Part shown: positions 22,133-33,012 of the stretch, one piece after another
Layout of the letters: each line of letters starts with the position of its first letter
Numbering within the stretch: the stretch's first letter is position 1
Assembly (NCBI GenBank): GCA_036172665.1
Contig: CM069869.1
Coordinates: 5,828,001-5,892,000 of the forward strand
Length of the DNA: 64,000 bases
Origin: Prosopocoilus inquinatus
Taxonomy: Eukaryota > Arthropoda > Insecta > Coleoptera > Lucanidae
Direction: 5' to 3'
Position numbers and translations under genes: made by a program
The notes under the pieces: model-generated
What the model was told of the DNA's origin: nothing
Databases searched by the model: none
The model's input: the letters and a program-made list of their open reading frames with translations, nothing else

Positions 22133-23090
22133 CTTTTTTTTTATATTGAGATTCAGGAGAATCCACGACGCGACGTTACCTATATCGCGGTTGTGCTGAA
22201 TTCATCTGCGAAGGTGGCTCAGACGCCTACCAGCTAAACCCCCTTTCCTCGTTGCTCCCCTCTCCGCTGCAGAACCGCCTCGAGGCATTACTTCGCCTCT
22301 CATTTTTTTCTTTCCAATACTTCTTCTTCTGATAAGGTTAATCGTTTCTTCACAAATGTATTTTTGTAGTACATCTTCTTCTGATGAGGCTATCCATTTC
22401 TTCTTCATTCTTTTTCGTTCTCTTCTTTTAGTGAGGTTCATTCTTCCTTGATTAACCTCTTCTTTGCGGTGTTTTCTACATTTCAATATTCTTCTGTTTT
22501 CATTTTCCTTTATACTTCTTACATGTCCCTGCTATGTACCTATTGTTTCTTTGTTCAGACTGTACCAGCCGTCTTTATGTTATTTCATCTTCTTCTTTCC
22601 TCTTCATGAAGCTGCTTATGTTCCTACAAATACAATTCCAGCTTTTTCCACCCGTACACATGGCTGCAACCAGATTTTCTGGGTTTACCCTTTACTGAAT
22701 TTCTTCTTTCAAAACTTGCTCTGTATGTACTCTGCCCATTGCTCGCATTTGAAAAGCGAGTGTTCTACCATATCATCTTCCATTTTCTGTTTTCGATCTT
22801 CCTTATCCTTTTCTTATATTGTCCAAAATATCCATACTTGCTCAAGGCTTGGGTTAAATGATACTTCACTTCACCATGTTTTCCATTGCAGCAAACTTTA
22901 TTTTCGAGATTAGTTTCCTTGTCCATTCTGCTTCTTCTATGGTTTCCCAACTTTCTTGCTATTTTTTAAGAGTCTCCTCTCTTGCTTCTTTCTTCTGTAC
23001 TTTATTTGCTTTTCAGGCAGGCTCTTTCTCTTGCTATCGGGATTATGCAAGCAATCACCTTAGCCACCTCCGTTGATATAGTTCCCATTG
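22133..23090 (-). pseudogene. R1-clade LINE, C-terminal segment and 3' end
   Basis: On the minus strand 23080-22790 reads IIPIARERACL-type sequence, then HGEVKYHLTQALSKYGYFGQ, the conserved tail of R1-clade ORF2. It then reaches EHSLFKCEQWAEYIQSKF, the zinc-knuckle region. The last open part, 22486-22202, ends MPRGGSAAERGATRKGG and a stop. A poly-A tail (T-run on the plus strand, 22134-22142) closes the element. Several frameshifts and stops interrupt it. The RT core belonging to it is at 24896-25795 and the endonuclease at 28700-30485, in the same strand and order. Confidence 0.8.
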
Positions 23091-23379
23091 CCGCTCTAAT
23101 TGCCAATTATAATTTGTTCACAAATTAAAAGACCACTGGCGGCGTTGCCTTGTGAAAAATACAATCGGCAACAGTGTCCTAGTTAAAAATTTGGTAACAA
23201 AATTGGCAAGTGTTTGAAATAAACGATAAGGTTATACGTTCGGAACAAATCCCTGATTCTAAATTTAATAATTATAATAGATTCATGGTTTTTTCCTTAT
23301 CGTTCGCAAGCAATTTTATAGCAGACAAACTAATTAATTGAAACGACTTATTAAAATGAATATAAATGTAAATAAGCTA

Positions 23380-24239
23380 ATAGTAAAATTGATTTGACAA
23401 ATTACTTTGACATAAAACTTCAAATACCTTGCCAACTTCAACCTCCAAATTATAAATGTAATTACTGCAAGAAACCCGGGCACAAAGCTTCTGATAGCTT
23501 TTCCAAAAGAAAACGGCAAGCGCAGCATCAAGCGAATAACGCTGAAGACGCTTTCTTCGTGAGTGAACACGTCGACGTCGAAACGAGCTATCTCACGGAC
23601 GGTGACAGGAGTCGATGGTGCCTGGACAGCGGTTGCACATCCCACTTGTGCAACGACGAACGATTATTCATCAATTCCAGGAGCATCCACAGCGAATTAA
23701 AACTCGCAGACGGCAACACCACTCAAATCAAGGCAAAAGGAGACATAAGGATCAAGGCACCTGTGGAAAATGGTAGGAAGAATAGTCGATTAGAAGAGGC
23801 TTTGTATGTTCCAGATCTGAAAACAAATCTCCTTTCCGTGGCCAAGATTGTTAACAGAAATCATCAGGTAATTTTCAGCAAAGATCGCGCCATCATACAA
23901 GATGACGAAGGAAGAACCAAAATTATCGCAGATCGTGTATGCGATTTGTTCTACCTGAGGGAGAAATCTCATACGGCGTTCACTGCAATCAAGAATCAGC
24001 GACCGTCGATCGACATTTGGCACGAAAGGTTGGGACAAGACCTGGTATCCATGGTCAAGAACGGGACAGTAATCGGCCTAAAACTCGAATCGGAACAGAA
24101 TTTATCACCGTGCAAAACATGCGCAATGGGAAAACTAACCAGCTCTCCATTTCAGGCACGAGAGTGGCGATCTGCCGAGATTTTGGATATAATTCATATG
24201 GATGAAAATTCAAGAAAAAAAATTATTTTAGGAAAGTAA
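23380..24239 (+). pseudogene. Ty1/copia retrotransposon gag-protease fragment
   Basis: The frame from 23394 shows a gag zinc knuckle CNYCKKPGHKASDS in which the last Cys is Ser. The aspartic protease region RWCLDSGCTSHLCND follows at about residues 76-90. The LYVPDLKTNLLSVAKIV segment is next, then the pre-integrase IWHERLG and CKTCAMGKLT at about residue 240. It stops at 24239, so the integrase core, RT and RNase H are missing, and the gag capsid part is missing upstream. No LTR is seen. It lies between two parts of the R1-clade LINE, next to the Penelope fragment. The sequence is clean over 280 codons, suggesting younger age than the LINE around it. The altered zinc-knuckle Cys and truncation make it dead. 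Confidence 0.88.
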
Positions 24240-24895
24240 ATAAAGTCAACATCAACAAATTTACTACTCTTTTACCGATAGAATCAAACACATCCAAATA
24301 CATTTAAATTCCGTTTGACAAATATTGTCCAAAGGTTTAAATAGCATTTAAAACACAGGGGAACACAAGCACATACTAATAATAATACTTTAAAACGTTT
24401 ACTGACAAACCCCAAAGACAAAACTGAACCAAATCAGAAATCAGGAATTTATGAAATACCTTGCTAAGGATGCACTAAAAAAATATATTGGCCAAACAAA
24501 AAGAAATATACACGTTCTAAAGAGCACTTAGCTCATTTAAAGTACAATAGAATTGAAAATTCCAGTGTTGCCCAAAATATTCTTGACACCATTGTCATAA
24601 AATAGTAAAAGCAATATCAAGCAACAGGAAATTAGACGGCTTTGAAACCATTTTCATACACAAAAATAAGGGAGATTTAATGAACACCGAATGGACCTTT
24701 GGCAGGTTCCGTGTTGCTTGACTTGGTTAGTATTTTGTTAATGTTCTGTAGGGGACTTATTTTTATACCAATACAATGCAACAAGTGGTGGTTTTTTAAT
24801 TTGTGAACAACGTATATCTGCCCTTTTTTGTCAAATTGACGTACTTCCTCCAGTCGTACGCTTGAATTCAAATCGACGCTGCATATAGCAAAATC
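24240..24895 (+). pseudogene. Penelope-like element, GIY-YIG endonuclease fragment
   Basis: The C-terminus of a Penelope-like retroelement is readable across two frames. First LLTNPKDKTEPNQKSGIYE leads into the GIY motif (24444-24452), then after a stop TKKYIGQTKRNI, the YIG half (24484-24498). A one-base shift gives KEHLAHLKYNRIENSSVAQN to about 24590. KLDGFETIFIHKNKGDLMN follows at 24626-24682. Spacing GIY-x10-YIG and the downstream order match Penelope endonucleases. No RT part is present. Sequence to about 24895 is probably its 3' flank, because R1-clade coding resumes there. It has no ATG frame and so escapes simple ORF calls. It is the only Penelope coding evidence in the window. Confidence 0.8.
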
Positions 24896-25795
24896 CAATC
24901 CACTACTGTCGCCAAAATTCTTCTTTTGTTGCTCCCTCCATTCTGGGCATTAGACTAGCTAACGCTGTGGTAGTCTTCTGGACTTCGTGGGTGCTATATG
25001 TGATATGCGCACCAAAATTTCAGGTTCTTATCCATATTTCTTTTTCCCAGGTAATAATAACACCCTGTCTTTTTCTCCGTCAGTTTTAGGTAGTTATCCT
25101 TCACCCATTCTTTCGCTCTTCTTTTCTCTTCCTTTATGATGTACTCCAGATGCTACTATGTCTCCGCCATTGCAACAATTGCTAGATCGTTTGCAAAAAC
25201 TTTAATAGTTACGTCACGCGGCTTTTCTTGTCTCAACTCGCAACTCCTCACTCCACATGTTGCCTCCATATAGCTTTCTTCGTCAATCTCTATTTGTCTG
25301 TGTGACAAATCATCTATCTGCTACCACTCTTCTCTCTCTTTTAATAGCTCGTCTATAATTCTCCAGTCTGCCGTATTAAAGGAGAGAGCTTCCGGGATTT
25401 ACATTCGTCCTAATGCGTATCCCTCGCTGTATCCATATTGTCTTCCTGATAACTCTGCTTTTTTCCGTAATTCTTCCTTGATCCTGCCTAGTATGAGTTG
25501 TTCATATATGTAATTTCTCAGCCCCATGTAAACGGCATAATGGTTTGTACTTCCTTTCTTCGTTCGTTCCTTTTTTTTTTGTTTTTCAATTAATACCACC
25601 TTCGCTATCTTCCGTGTACTTGGGAACGTTCCCCTTTATAGCAATTTATTATATACCCTAAAAGGTAGTCGGGGTTTTCGGCAATTGTAAGTTTAATTAT
25701 TTCAATTGGTATCTGATCTCTTCCTGGAGCCTTTTTTGGTGAAGTGAAAGACTCTATTACGTCGCAATCTACATCATATTTTTCTTTTTCCCTTC
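24896..25795 (-). pseudogene. R1-clade LINE, reverse transcriptase core segment
   Basis: On the minus strand 25790-25700 reads YDVDCDVIESFTSPKKAPGR, the pre-fingers and fingers with KAPG. 25599-25399 reads LRNYIYEQLILGRIKEELRK and LSGRQYGYSEGY. A stop-broken palm has FANDLAIVAMAE near 25185, where FADD is expected, so a catalytic Asp is replaced by Asn. KLTEKKTGC and TTTALASLMPRMEGATK (24990-24950) follow as thumb. Several stops and shifts occur. It is the middle piece of the R1-clade LINE split by the Penelope/copia block to the left and a plus-strand LINE to the right. Confidence 0.8.
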
Positions 25796-25800
25796 GACTC

Positions 25801-28691
25801 TAAGGAAAAAATGCTTTAAGTATTTGTAATTTGTATTCTGTAAATAATAGCGTAATATTTGATGACACTGAAATAAATACATCTGAAATGATTGCAAATA
25901 GTTTTGATGCATATTTCTTAGACAGTATAAATGATATAGTCAATGCGATTCCTAAATTCAATATAAGAAATGCAATTAATGAATGTAACTTTAAAATAAA
26001 AAAAAATAAGAAAATGGAAATGAAGGACTTGAGATCAATTGTGGCTGTTCTTAAAAATTCTAATGGATACGAAGATGGGATTTCTACAGTGGTTTTAAAA
26101 GATGCGTGTGAGGTTGTGGGTGATCGTTGGACGTTATAAATATATATATCATTGGAGTATGGTGTGTTTCCCAGCAAATGGAAAATAACGTATGTTACCC
26201 CAGTTCCAAAAGTGGCGAAGTCAAATCGTTGTGAAAACTTTAGACCCATAAATACAGTACCTCCCTATGAAAAAATAATTGAAATGTTTGTGAAAGAGCT
26301 ATTAATAAATTATTGTGATGAAAATAATATCATAACTGAAAAACAATCGGGATTTCGTAAACAACATTCTTGTGAATCAGTAATTATAAGTGTATGTGAT
26401 AAACGGTTAAAAGAGATTGACGTTGGTAGTAATGCCCTAGCTGTATTCTTAGATTTTAGAAGAGCATTTGAAACTGTTAATAGAACATTATTGTTGGAGA
26501 AACTGAGGCATTATGGAATATGTGATACGGTGTGGGAATGGATCCGGTCATACTTAAGTGACGGGAAGCAAAAAGTTAAATTTAAGGAATATGTTTCCAA
26601 TGATCTTGACATTAAACAAGGTCTCCTGAAAGAAACAGTTTTGGGGCCACTTGTGTTTATACTGTATATTAATGATATGGTAAAAATTGTAAAAAAATCT
26701 GAAATATGCTTGTTTGCCAATGATACAATGCTGTATAAAAGAGGTAATAATATAAATAATATGATCGATACTATGAATATAGAATTGGATAATGTTTATA
26801 CCGAGTGGAAAGTTTCAAACCCGAACATATCAAAGTTCCATTGAGAACTACGTTTCTCTAGATTACTGCTCGCCACTTAAAGATACAAAAATGGCAATGG
26901 TATTAAATGAAAGATAAAATTAAGGCCAACGTTATCGTCTTAAAATTATTCTTTCTGTGTTAATACTTTTGAAACAGAAATTAAATTTTTAAATTTCAAA
27001 TGAAAAATGTAGTCGCCTTAGTATGTCAGATTTGAAGTTTGCAATTCAATAACCACAATTTTGTACAATATGCTTCTTATTCAAAATAAAATTCCATTTA
27101 TTTGTGTAGCATACTGACAATGAAAAACTGTTTGGATTTATTTCTTTGCTCCCGCATTACGTCACAAAATACTTTCCTACTGTTCTTGTTAATTTCAAAA
27201 CAATGTTGTTGGCAACTGGATTTGTGGAATTGATGTTTTTTTTAATATTCTTTACAGTTGTGTGTTACTTATTCGTGAACAGTGTGAAACTTATTTAATT
27301 CTTAGTATAATTGAATTTAAAACTGATTTAGTACCGACATGTGTCGGTATTGATTGTCCATGGCATCATTTTAAGTTTATCGATAGTAACAGAAACAATA
27401 GTATTTTTGTATGCAATGAGTAGAATACAATTATCATTCTAATAAAGAAAGAATTGTTGTAACTTAAACGACAAGAGTACCTACCTATTATTCGCTCTGT
27501 ACAATAATTCATAATACTTTTTGACTGACGTATAAATTATTTTCCATTAATTAAAATAACTGGAAGTTTCAAACCAGACATAGGCGACTAAATTTTTCGT
27601 TGAAAATTTGAAAATTTTATTTATATTCCGAAAGTGTTAATATTCAGGAATAATTTTAACACCATAATATTGTCCATAATTTTCTCTTTTCTTTAATACC
27701 ATTGCTATGCTTGTATCTTCAAATGGCGAGCAGCAATTCACAGAAATATAGTTTTCAATACAAGTTTGCTATGTTCGGGTTTGAAACTTTCCACCCGGTA
27801 TGTGATTACGTAATAATAATTTGTGTGCAAATATGAGTAAAACAAAGTTTATGATTATTGGAAATAATTATAAATTAAATAACTTAAAAACAGACAAAGA
27901 TGTATTAATAAACAATATAAAAGTTTAAAGAGTTAATGAAACTAAATATTTAGGCATCATAATCGATTATAAATTAAATTTTAAAAGTCATGCAAATTAT
28001 GTAATGTGAAAAATGTCACAAAAAGTAAATTTTTTGTATAGAGTAGGAAAATCATTAAGCGTATATACTAAAAGTTTGTTATATAAAGCTTTTATTGCTC
28101 ATCATTTAGAATTTTGTTCCACGGTACTTTTCCACTTAAACAAAAATGAAATACAGCAGTTACAAAAAATACAAAATAGAGCGATGCGACAAATTTTAAA
28201 ATGTAGTATATACACTCTTATTGATAATATGTTAATGACTCTAAATTTAATGAGTGTTGAACAAAGAATTATTTATAAAACAATGATTTTTATTTACAAA
28301 ATGAAACTCAAAAAAATGCCGTCCTACATATGTGAGCGACTTATAGCATATGCCAGTGATATACACAGTTATCCGACAAGAAGTGCAAGTAAATTTTTTG
28401 TTGATAAATGTACTAAAAGTAAAACAAATAAATCATTATTTTATAAAGGGTTACGAATGTTTAACGATTTACCAAATAATATCAAAAATTATAATCTAAA
28501 TAATTTCAAGAAGGCGTTAATTAATATTGTTAAAACTAATTTTAAAATATAAGATAGGTACACTATAAACGTAGATTAACTATAATTTACTTTTACTATA
28601 GCTTAGAATATAAATATATTATATGTATAATTGTAAGAGAATAGCTTGAGCTAATAAAATTATAAATATTATTGTTATTATTATTATTATT
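25801..28691 (+). pseudogene. LINE reverse transcriptase with internal 1-kb insertion
   Basis: A 5'-truncated LINE. 25831-26139 carries pre-RT sequence (SEMIANSFDAYFLDSINDI). 26152-26844 is RT: WKITYVTPVPKVAKS, NFRPINTVPPYEKIIE, KQSGFRKQHSC, ending in LFANDTMLYKRG. The catalytic YADD is therefore AND, an Asp-to-Asn change. It is interrupted at 26799-27800 by an inverted-repeat insertion, then resumes (ANMSKTKFMIIGNN) and continues at 28013-28552 (YRVGKSLSVYTKSLLYKAFI, then FKKALINIVKTNFKI). The 3' end is AATAAAATTATAAATATTA followed by (TTA)n to 28691. It lies between the linker and RT of the minus-strand R1-clade LINE. CR1/Jockey-group is likely. Confidence 0.88.
26799..27800. mobile_element. 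1-kb non-autonomous DNA element with long inverted ends
   Basis: Left TACCGAGTGGAAAGTTTCAA (26799) and right TTGAAACTTTCCACCCGGTA (to 27800) are mirror images with one mismatch. Similarity continues inward for over 100 bp (CTGCTCGCCA, AGATACAAAAATGGC, CAATGGTATTAAA). It interrupts a LINE reading frame. No transposase frame is seen. The exact boundary and target duplication are unclear because the outermost bases are themselves palindromic. Confidence 0.75.
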
Positions 28692-28699
28692 TCTCTTTT

Positions 28700-29329
28700 C
28701 TGTTCGGGATCTATCGCCTTATTATTATGACCTATTTTTTTAGTAACTATCATGTATCCCTTTTCCTATACATCAGTCTTCACCTCTTTGCACACTTTTC
28801 TCCATTTTCCAACTTTAGCTTTCATTATCTCTTTTCTCAATACTTTCTTAGCTTCCTTGTATTCCCGTCTATTGTCTTGTTTTTTCTTCTGTGCTCTTTT
28901 TCGTCTTCTTAACCATCTTCCTTCTTATTTTGAAGCACTTTTTCCTCAACCCTGCTATATGTTCATTTCACCAATAGACTGGCCTCCTTCCACCTTTTAC
29001 TTCCTTGGGCCTTGGGCATCGTCTCGTTACATACTTTTATCATCTTTGATATGAAATCTTCAACTGAGTCATATTCCCTTTGCCTTCTTTCCATGCTTGC
29101 TTTGCATTTTTGTTTAAAATTTTCCACATTTAATCTCTGCAGCGTCCATCCCTTTTTGTTTTCTTCTTTTATTTTGGACTCCAAGTATATACATATATAT
29201 TTATGATCCCTCGGCGTCTCTTCTTGTTGCCGCAGTTATACCAATTACTGCTTTTGATGCTCCTCTTTCGAAAGTTGGCTCTGGTCCTATGCTTTGCACA
29301 ACTAAATTTGTTTTTGCAAGCCACTCACT
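28700..29329 (-). pseudogene. R1-clade LINE, endonuclease C-terminus and linker
   Basis: On the minus strand 29329-29201 encodes VSEWLAKTNLVVQS then PTFERGASKAVIGIT, the last third of an APE-type endonuclease. 29184-28963 encodes LQRLNVENFKQKCKASMERR and EDFISKMIKVCNETMPKAQG, the segment before RT. A broken stretch to 28700 reads YKEAKKVLRKEIMKAKVGKW and VCKEV. The endonuclease is interrupted at 29330 by mariner copy 1; its other half is at 30322-30485. The linker continues, after the inserted plus-strand LINE, at 25795. Confidence 0.82.
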
Positions 29330-29331
29330 TA

Positions 29332-30319
29332 CGTGGGCTTCTGGAAAAGTTTCTGGAAACGGTATGAAAAAACGCATATGAAATTTGGTAGACGGTATCA
29401 TTGTTTTTTGAAGTATTCGCCTTTGACGTCAATACACTTTTGCATACGCTCGAACCAATTTCTAAAGCACGTTTTCCACTCTAAAGATGGTACCTCAGAA
29501 ACCAGTGTCCGGAATGTTTCAACCGCTGCTTCAGCCGACGAAAATCGCTCACCACGTATTTTATTTTTGATATTTGGGAACAAAAAGAAATCATTAAGTG
29601 ATAAATCAGGTGAATATGGACAATGAGTCATTAATTCAACATTTTTGTCAGACAAAAAATCAACTGTTTGACGGACTGAGTGAGAGCTGGCGTTGTCATG
29701 ACGAAGAATAATTCTTCGATTTCGACTGTTTCTTCTTATTTGATCGATGACTTCCGGCAAACAAATTGTAGTATACCAATCAGCATTCACGATTTCTCGA
29801 TCCTCTAAACCCACGGTTGCTACATGTCCAGTTAAACCAAAGAAACAAGCAATCATTTGCTTCGCATCACTGCGTGAACGGACAATTTTTGTTGGTCTTG
29901 GTTCATTTTGAAATACCCAAACGGTGGATTGTCGTTTACTTTCTGCTCGTACGAATATATCCACGTTTCGTCACCAGTAACGATGTTATAAACTAAATTT
30001 GAACGACCTCCATTGAATTTCTTGAGCATTTCTTTGCACCATTTGACACGACCCTGCTTTTGCGCTTCTTTTAAATTGGCCGAAACAATTCGGCGTTAGA
30101 CCACATTTTAAATCGTAAAAAATCATGGCACGAACATTTTCACGCGAGATTTCCATGTTTACACAAAATTACTTTTTCTCAAATGCTGTACAAACAAAAC
30201 TAGTTCACTTGAATAGGAACTGTCAATAGAATTATAGGCGAAAAACGTGAAATTTTTCAAATAAGACAGTTGATAATTCTAGACCTACTAGATTCCAGAA
30301 AATTTTCTAGCAGCCCACG
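29332..30319 (-). mobile_element. mariner copy 1, internally deleted
   Basis: The ends CGTGGGCTTCTGGAAAAG (29332) and, inverted, CGTGGGCTGCTAGAAAAT (ending 30319) are flanked by TA at 29330-29331 and 30320-30321. Length is 988 bp against 1291 for copy 4; about 300 bp of the N-terminal DNA-binding region is missing at about 30085. The frame 29964-29398 keeps catalytic Asp 2 (RHDNASSHS) and Asp 3 (SLNDFFLFP), 34 residues apart. Asp 1 (TGDETWIYSY) is upstream of a two-base deletion near 29952. It lies within the R1-clade endonuclease reading frame. Confidence 0.93.
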
Positions 30320-30321
30320 TA

Positions 30322-30485
30322 ACACTGTGCCTCTGCGGTCTAAAGTCATTTCATACCATTCGGGTGATTTGCCGTTAAAGTCTCCCATTGTAACAACGCC
30401 TTTATTGTGTCTTCTCATATTGTTGCCCAGTTGTTCCAAATACGCAACCGCCAATTTTAATCATAGATATCGTCTGAACGTATTG
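30322..30485 (-). pseudogene. R1-clade LINE, endonuclease segment upstream of mariner
   Basis: The minus-strand frame 30454-30322 reads VAYLEQLGNNMRRHNKGV, then VTMGDFNGKSPEW and DRRGTVL. GDFN and the SPEW/DRRG context are APE-endonuclease motifs of R1-clade LINEs. Removing mariner and one TA joins this to the segment at 29329. The element is truncated upstream, near 30485, so ORF1 is missing. Confidence 0.85.
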
Positions 30486-32254
30486 ACTGCTGCTTTCCTG
30501 AATTATATGTTTTACATTTAATTGATTAATTATTTTGATAATAAAGCTTTTGAATTCTTGTTACATAAGTTATAGATGCAGCCAGCATCAATTTATTAGT
30601 GATAAATATAAAAACAAATACATAAGATTTTAACTAGAACTAGAACGTTATGGTTTTTGAAACAAGGCAGCCGTCGTGTCCCTAAGGAAGTCCTTTATAA
30701 GAAAGGACGAAACGTCATTCAGAAGAAAGGTACAATCAGAAGTGAGAAGAAGAGAGAAACACCTTTTTCAATTGTTTGATTAATATCGGTCATGTTAGGT
30801 CACCAAATATAAATCGACTTTTATGATGATTACTTATTTTCAAAACTATTTCAACAGAATTTTCTGGAGTGGTTAATATTTGAGCCCGGTAACAAGTTGC
30901 GACAAGTGCGTTTGACATTGAGTTTTGATTGTCCAACGCTCTGTTCTAATTGGTCGCGAGTTAAATATTTTTTTTTTATAATGTATTACAAATATCTCAT
31001 GTAACTCGTCCGTTCGAATAAATTACGTTATTTATGCATGCAAATCGCATCCTATCACAAAAAAATACAATAAATTGTTTCTCTGCTCTTTGATCTTCGG
31101 CCATTTACTAATGTACCGGGTTATCATAATCCGGATATCCTAGAGCGTTCGGGAAAGGTTATCCGCGCGAGGTTATCAAGGTTCTTGTTGGCATCTCCGC
31201 ATTAGGTGGTCGACGCTTTTTGTCCGCCCGCGGCCTTACATACACATAAATTTTATTTACTGATTCACGGATCAGAGATGTGAATGTGCTCCTTATGTTT
31301 TTTTTTTGTCTTAGTGATCCGCGACGACGGGGGACGGAACCGGAATCCGTGCACGTGATTTAATGAGCTCCACCGGAAACGAAGCCGTTCGCTTGGAGTT
31401 ACCAAGGAAATTATTTTGTAACGTTGCATGTTTTGATTCATCCTGTAGAAGAAAATCATTTTATATTGTAGACCTCTAAAATTTCTGAAAAACATCTTGA
31501 AGCTTTCTTTATATCTTCAAAAGTTATCGAGATATTACACTGTCGGGACATCCTGTATATTATACTTCAAGATTCTAAGCATTAACTGTTACTAACTATA
31601 TTTTTATTTTATTTTTTGCATTTTGTTAGAGATATGCGTGGAAACGTGTGTTTCCTGCCCAGACATGTTCCGTGTTGTATTTTTTTTTTATAAACTGTAA
31701 CAGATAACACTTCGGTAGATTATTAGCACAACAAAATAATATCGTGTTCCAGCTGATAAGAAAAGGGAAGTTTACTCAGTTGACATTAAATCAAGCTGAA
31801 CTTTGCTTTCTATAACTTTCCGCCAGTCAAATAACATGCTGCTACTTATAATACTGGGTTTCCTTTGTGCATAATACGCATTTGTATGGATACTTGTGCA
31901 CGTTTAATATTAAAGCGTTTGTTATTTATTTGTTATTAACTCCGCGAAAATGTAGGTATAAATTATTCTTGCCTCGTCCTCGTTCTTTTCACGTTTTCCA
32001 AAGGCCTTTCGGGCGATTTCAGTGTTTGTTTGTCCCGCCATCAATACTGAAAAGCGATGAAACTCAACAATTTATTATGTTTAAAAGTTCTAGTAAATTC
32101 TATCGAAATATTGCTCAGGTAATAAACTAACCGGTGAGCAATAAATAAATATTTCGGTGACAGGTAATTAAAATGTTAATTTGTTCCAAAGCTTTTGATT
32201 CTCGTGTAACTTCTTTTCCTGTACATGTACACGGTGTCCAGTAATAAATTGTTA
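30486..32254. other. No gene recognised; contains one degenerate hammerhead-like motif
   Basis: 31100-31420 is unusually CpG-rich for this window (CCGGGTTATC, TCCGCCCGCGGCC, CGCGACGACGGGGG) with no coding frame, and may be single-copy regulatory or noncoding sequence. The rest is AT-rich. The hammerhead-like motif is listed separately. Confidence 0.35.
30682..30716 (+). ncRNA. Degenerate hammerhead-like motif
   Basis: CTAAGGA (30682-30688) stands where CTGANGA is expected. An unpaired A follows, then stem II GTCCTTT/AAAGGAC (30690-30696 with 30702-30708), GAAA and CGTC. The G-to-A change at an invariant position and the absence of a stem I make it probably inactive. The shared layout marks it as kin to the motifs at 2813 and 4154. 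Confidence 0.4.
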
Positions 32255-32256
32255 TA

Positions 32257-32735
32257 CGTGGGCCGCTGAAAAAGTTTCTGGAAACGGTATGAAAAAACGC
32301 ATATGAAATTTGGTAAACGGTATCATTGTTTTTTGAAGTATTCGCCTTTGACGTCAATATACTTTTGCATACGCTCGAACCAATTTCTAAAGCACGTTTT
32401 CCACTCTAAAGATGGTACCTCAGAAACCAGTGTCCGGAATGTTTCAACCGCTGCTTCAGCCGACGAAAATCGCTCACCACGCATTTTATTTTTGATATTT
32501 GGGAACAAAAAAAAATCATTAAGTGATAAATCAGGTGAATACGGACAATGAGTCATTAGTTCAACATTTCTGGTAGACAGAAAATCAACTGTTTGACGGG
32601 CTGAGTGAGAGCTGGCGTTGTCATGACGGGGAATAATTCGTCGATTTCGACTGTTTCTTCTTATTTGATTGATGACTTCCGGCTAACAAATTGTAGTATA
32701 CCAATCAGCAATCACGGTTTCTCTATCCTCTAAAG
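32257..32735 (-). mobile_element. mariner copy 2, truncated
   Basis: This begins at a TA with CGTGGGCCGCTGAAAAAG, the 3' end of the family. It encodes the transposase C-terminus on the minus strand (frame 32556-32323, with SLNDFFLFP, ending at VKGEYFKKQ). Similarity stops at about 32735, before catalytic Asp 1. A substitution or shift separates the HDNASSHS block near 32600 from the main frame. The left two-thirds of the element are missing. Confidence 0.9.
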
Positions 32736-32838
32736 CCTCAAAAACTCAACTCATTACATTTATTGCAAATAAAATGTGATGATTCACCCTGTGTATGCTT
32801 GGAAACGAAAATTTCCTACGATTTTTCATTACCCCTCA

Positions 32839-33010
32839 GTTTCACAAAAATTACTTAACCACTGATTAATTTAACAGCGTGATTAAGGCCCGTGTTCGGT
32901 TGGGTGAAACAATATAATTGGTTGTTTTAAATCTATTGTTAACTTCGTCTTATGATGTTTCTTAATCAGATAATTAAATTAATCGCTGATTACCATTTTT
33001 TTTGTGAAAC
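32839..33010. mobile_element. MITE-like inverted repeat with GTTTCAC ends
   Basis: GTTTCACAAAAATTACTTAA (32839) is mirrored by GGTAATCAGCG... TTTTTTTTGTGAAAC, ending 33010, with TGATTAATTTAA in both arms. The middle holds GGCCCGTGTTCGGTTGGGTG, itself like a MITE end, so one may be nested. Confidence 0.55.
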
Positions 33011-33012
33011 CC

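Noticed and set aside
23334..23645. Minus-strand 103-codon frame
   Set aside because: It overlaps the copia frame on the other strand, which has clear zinc-knuckle and protease motifs.
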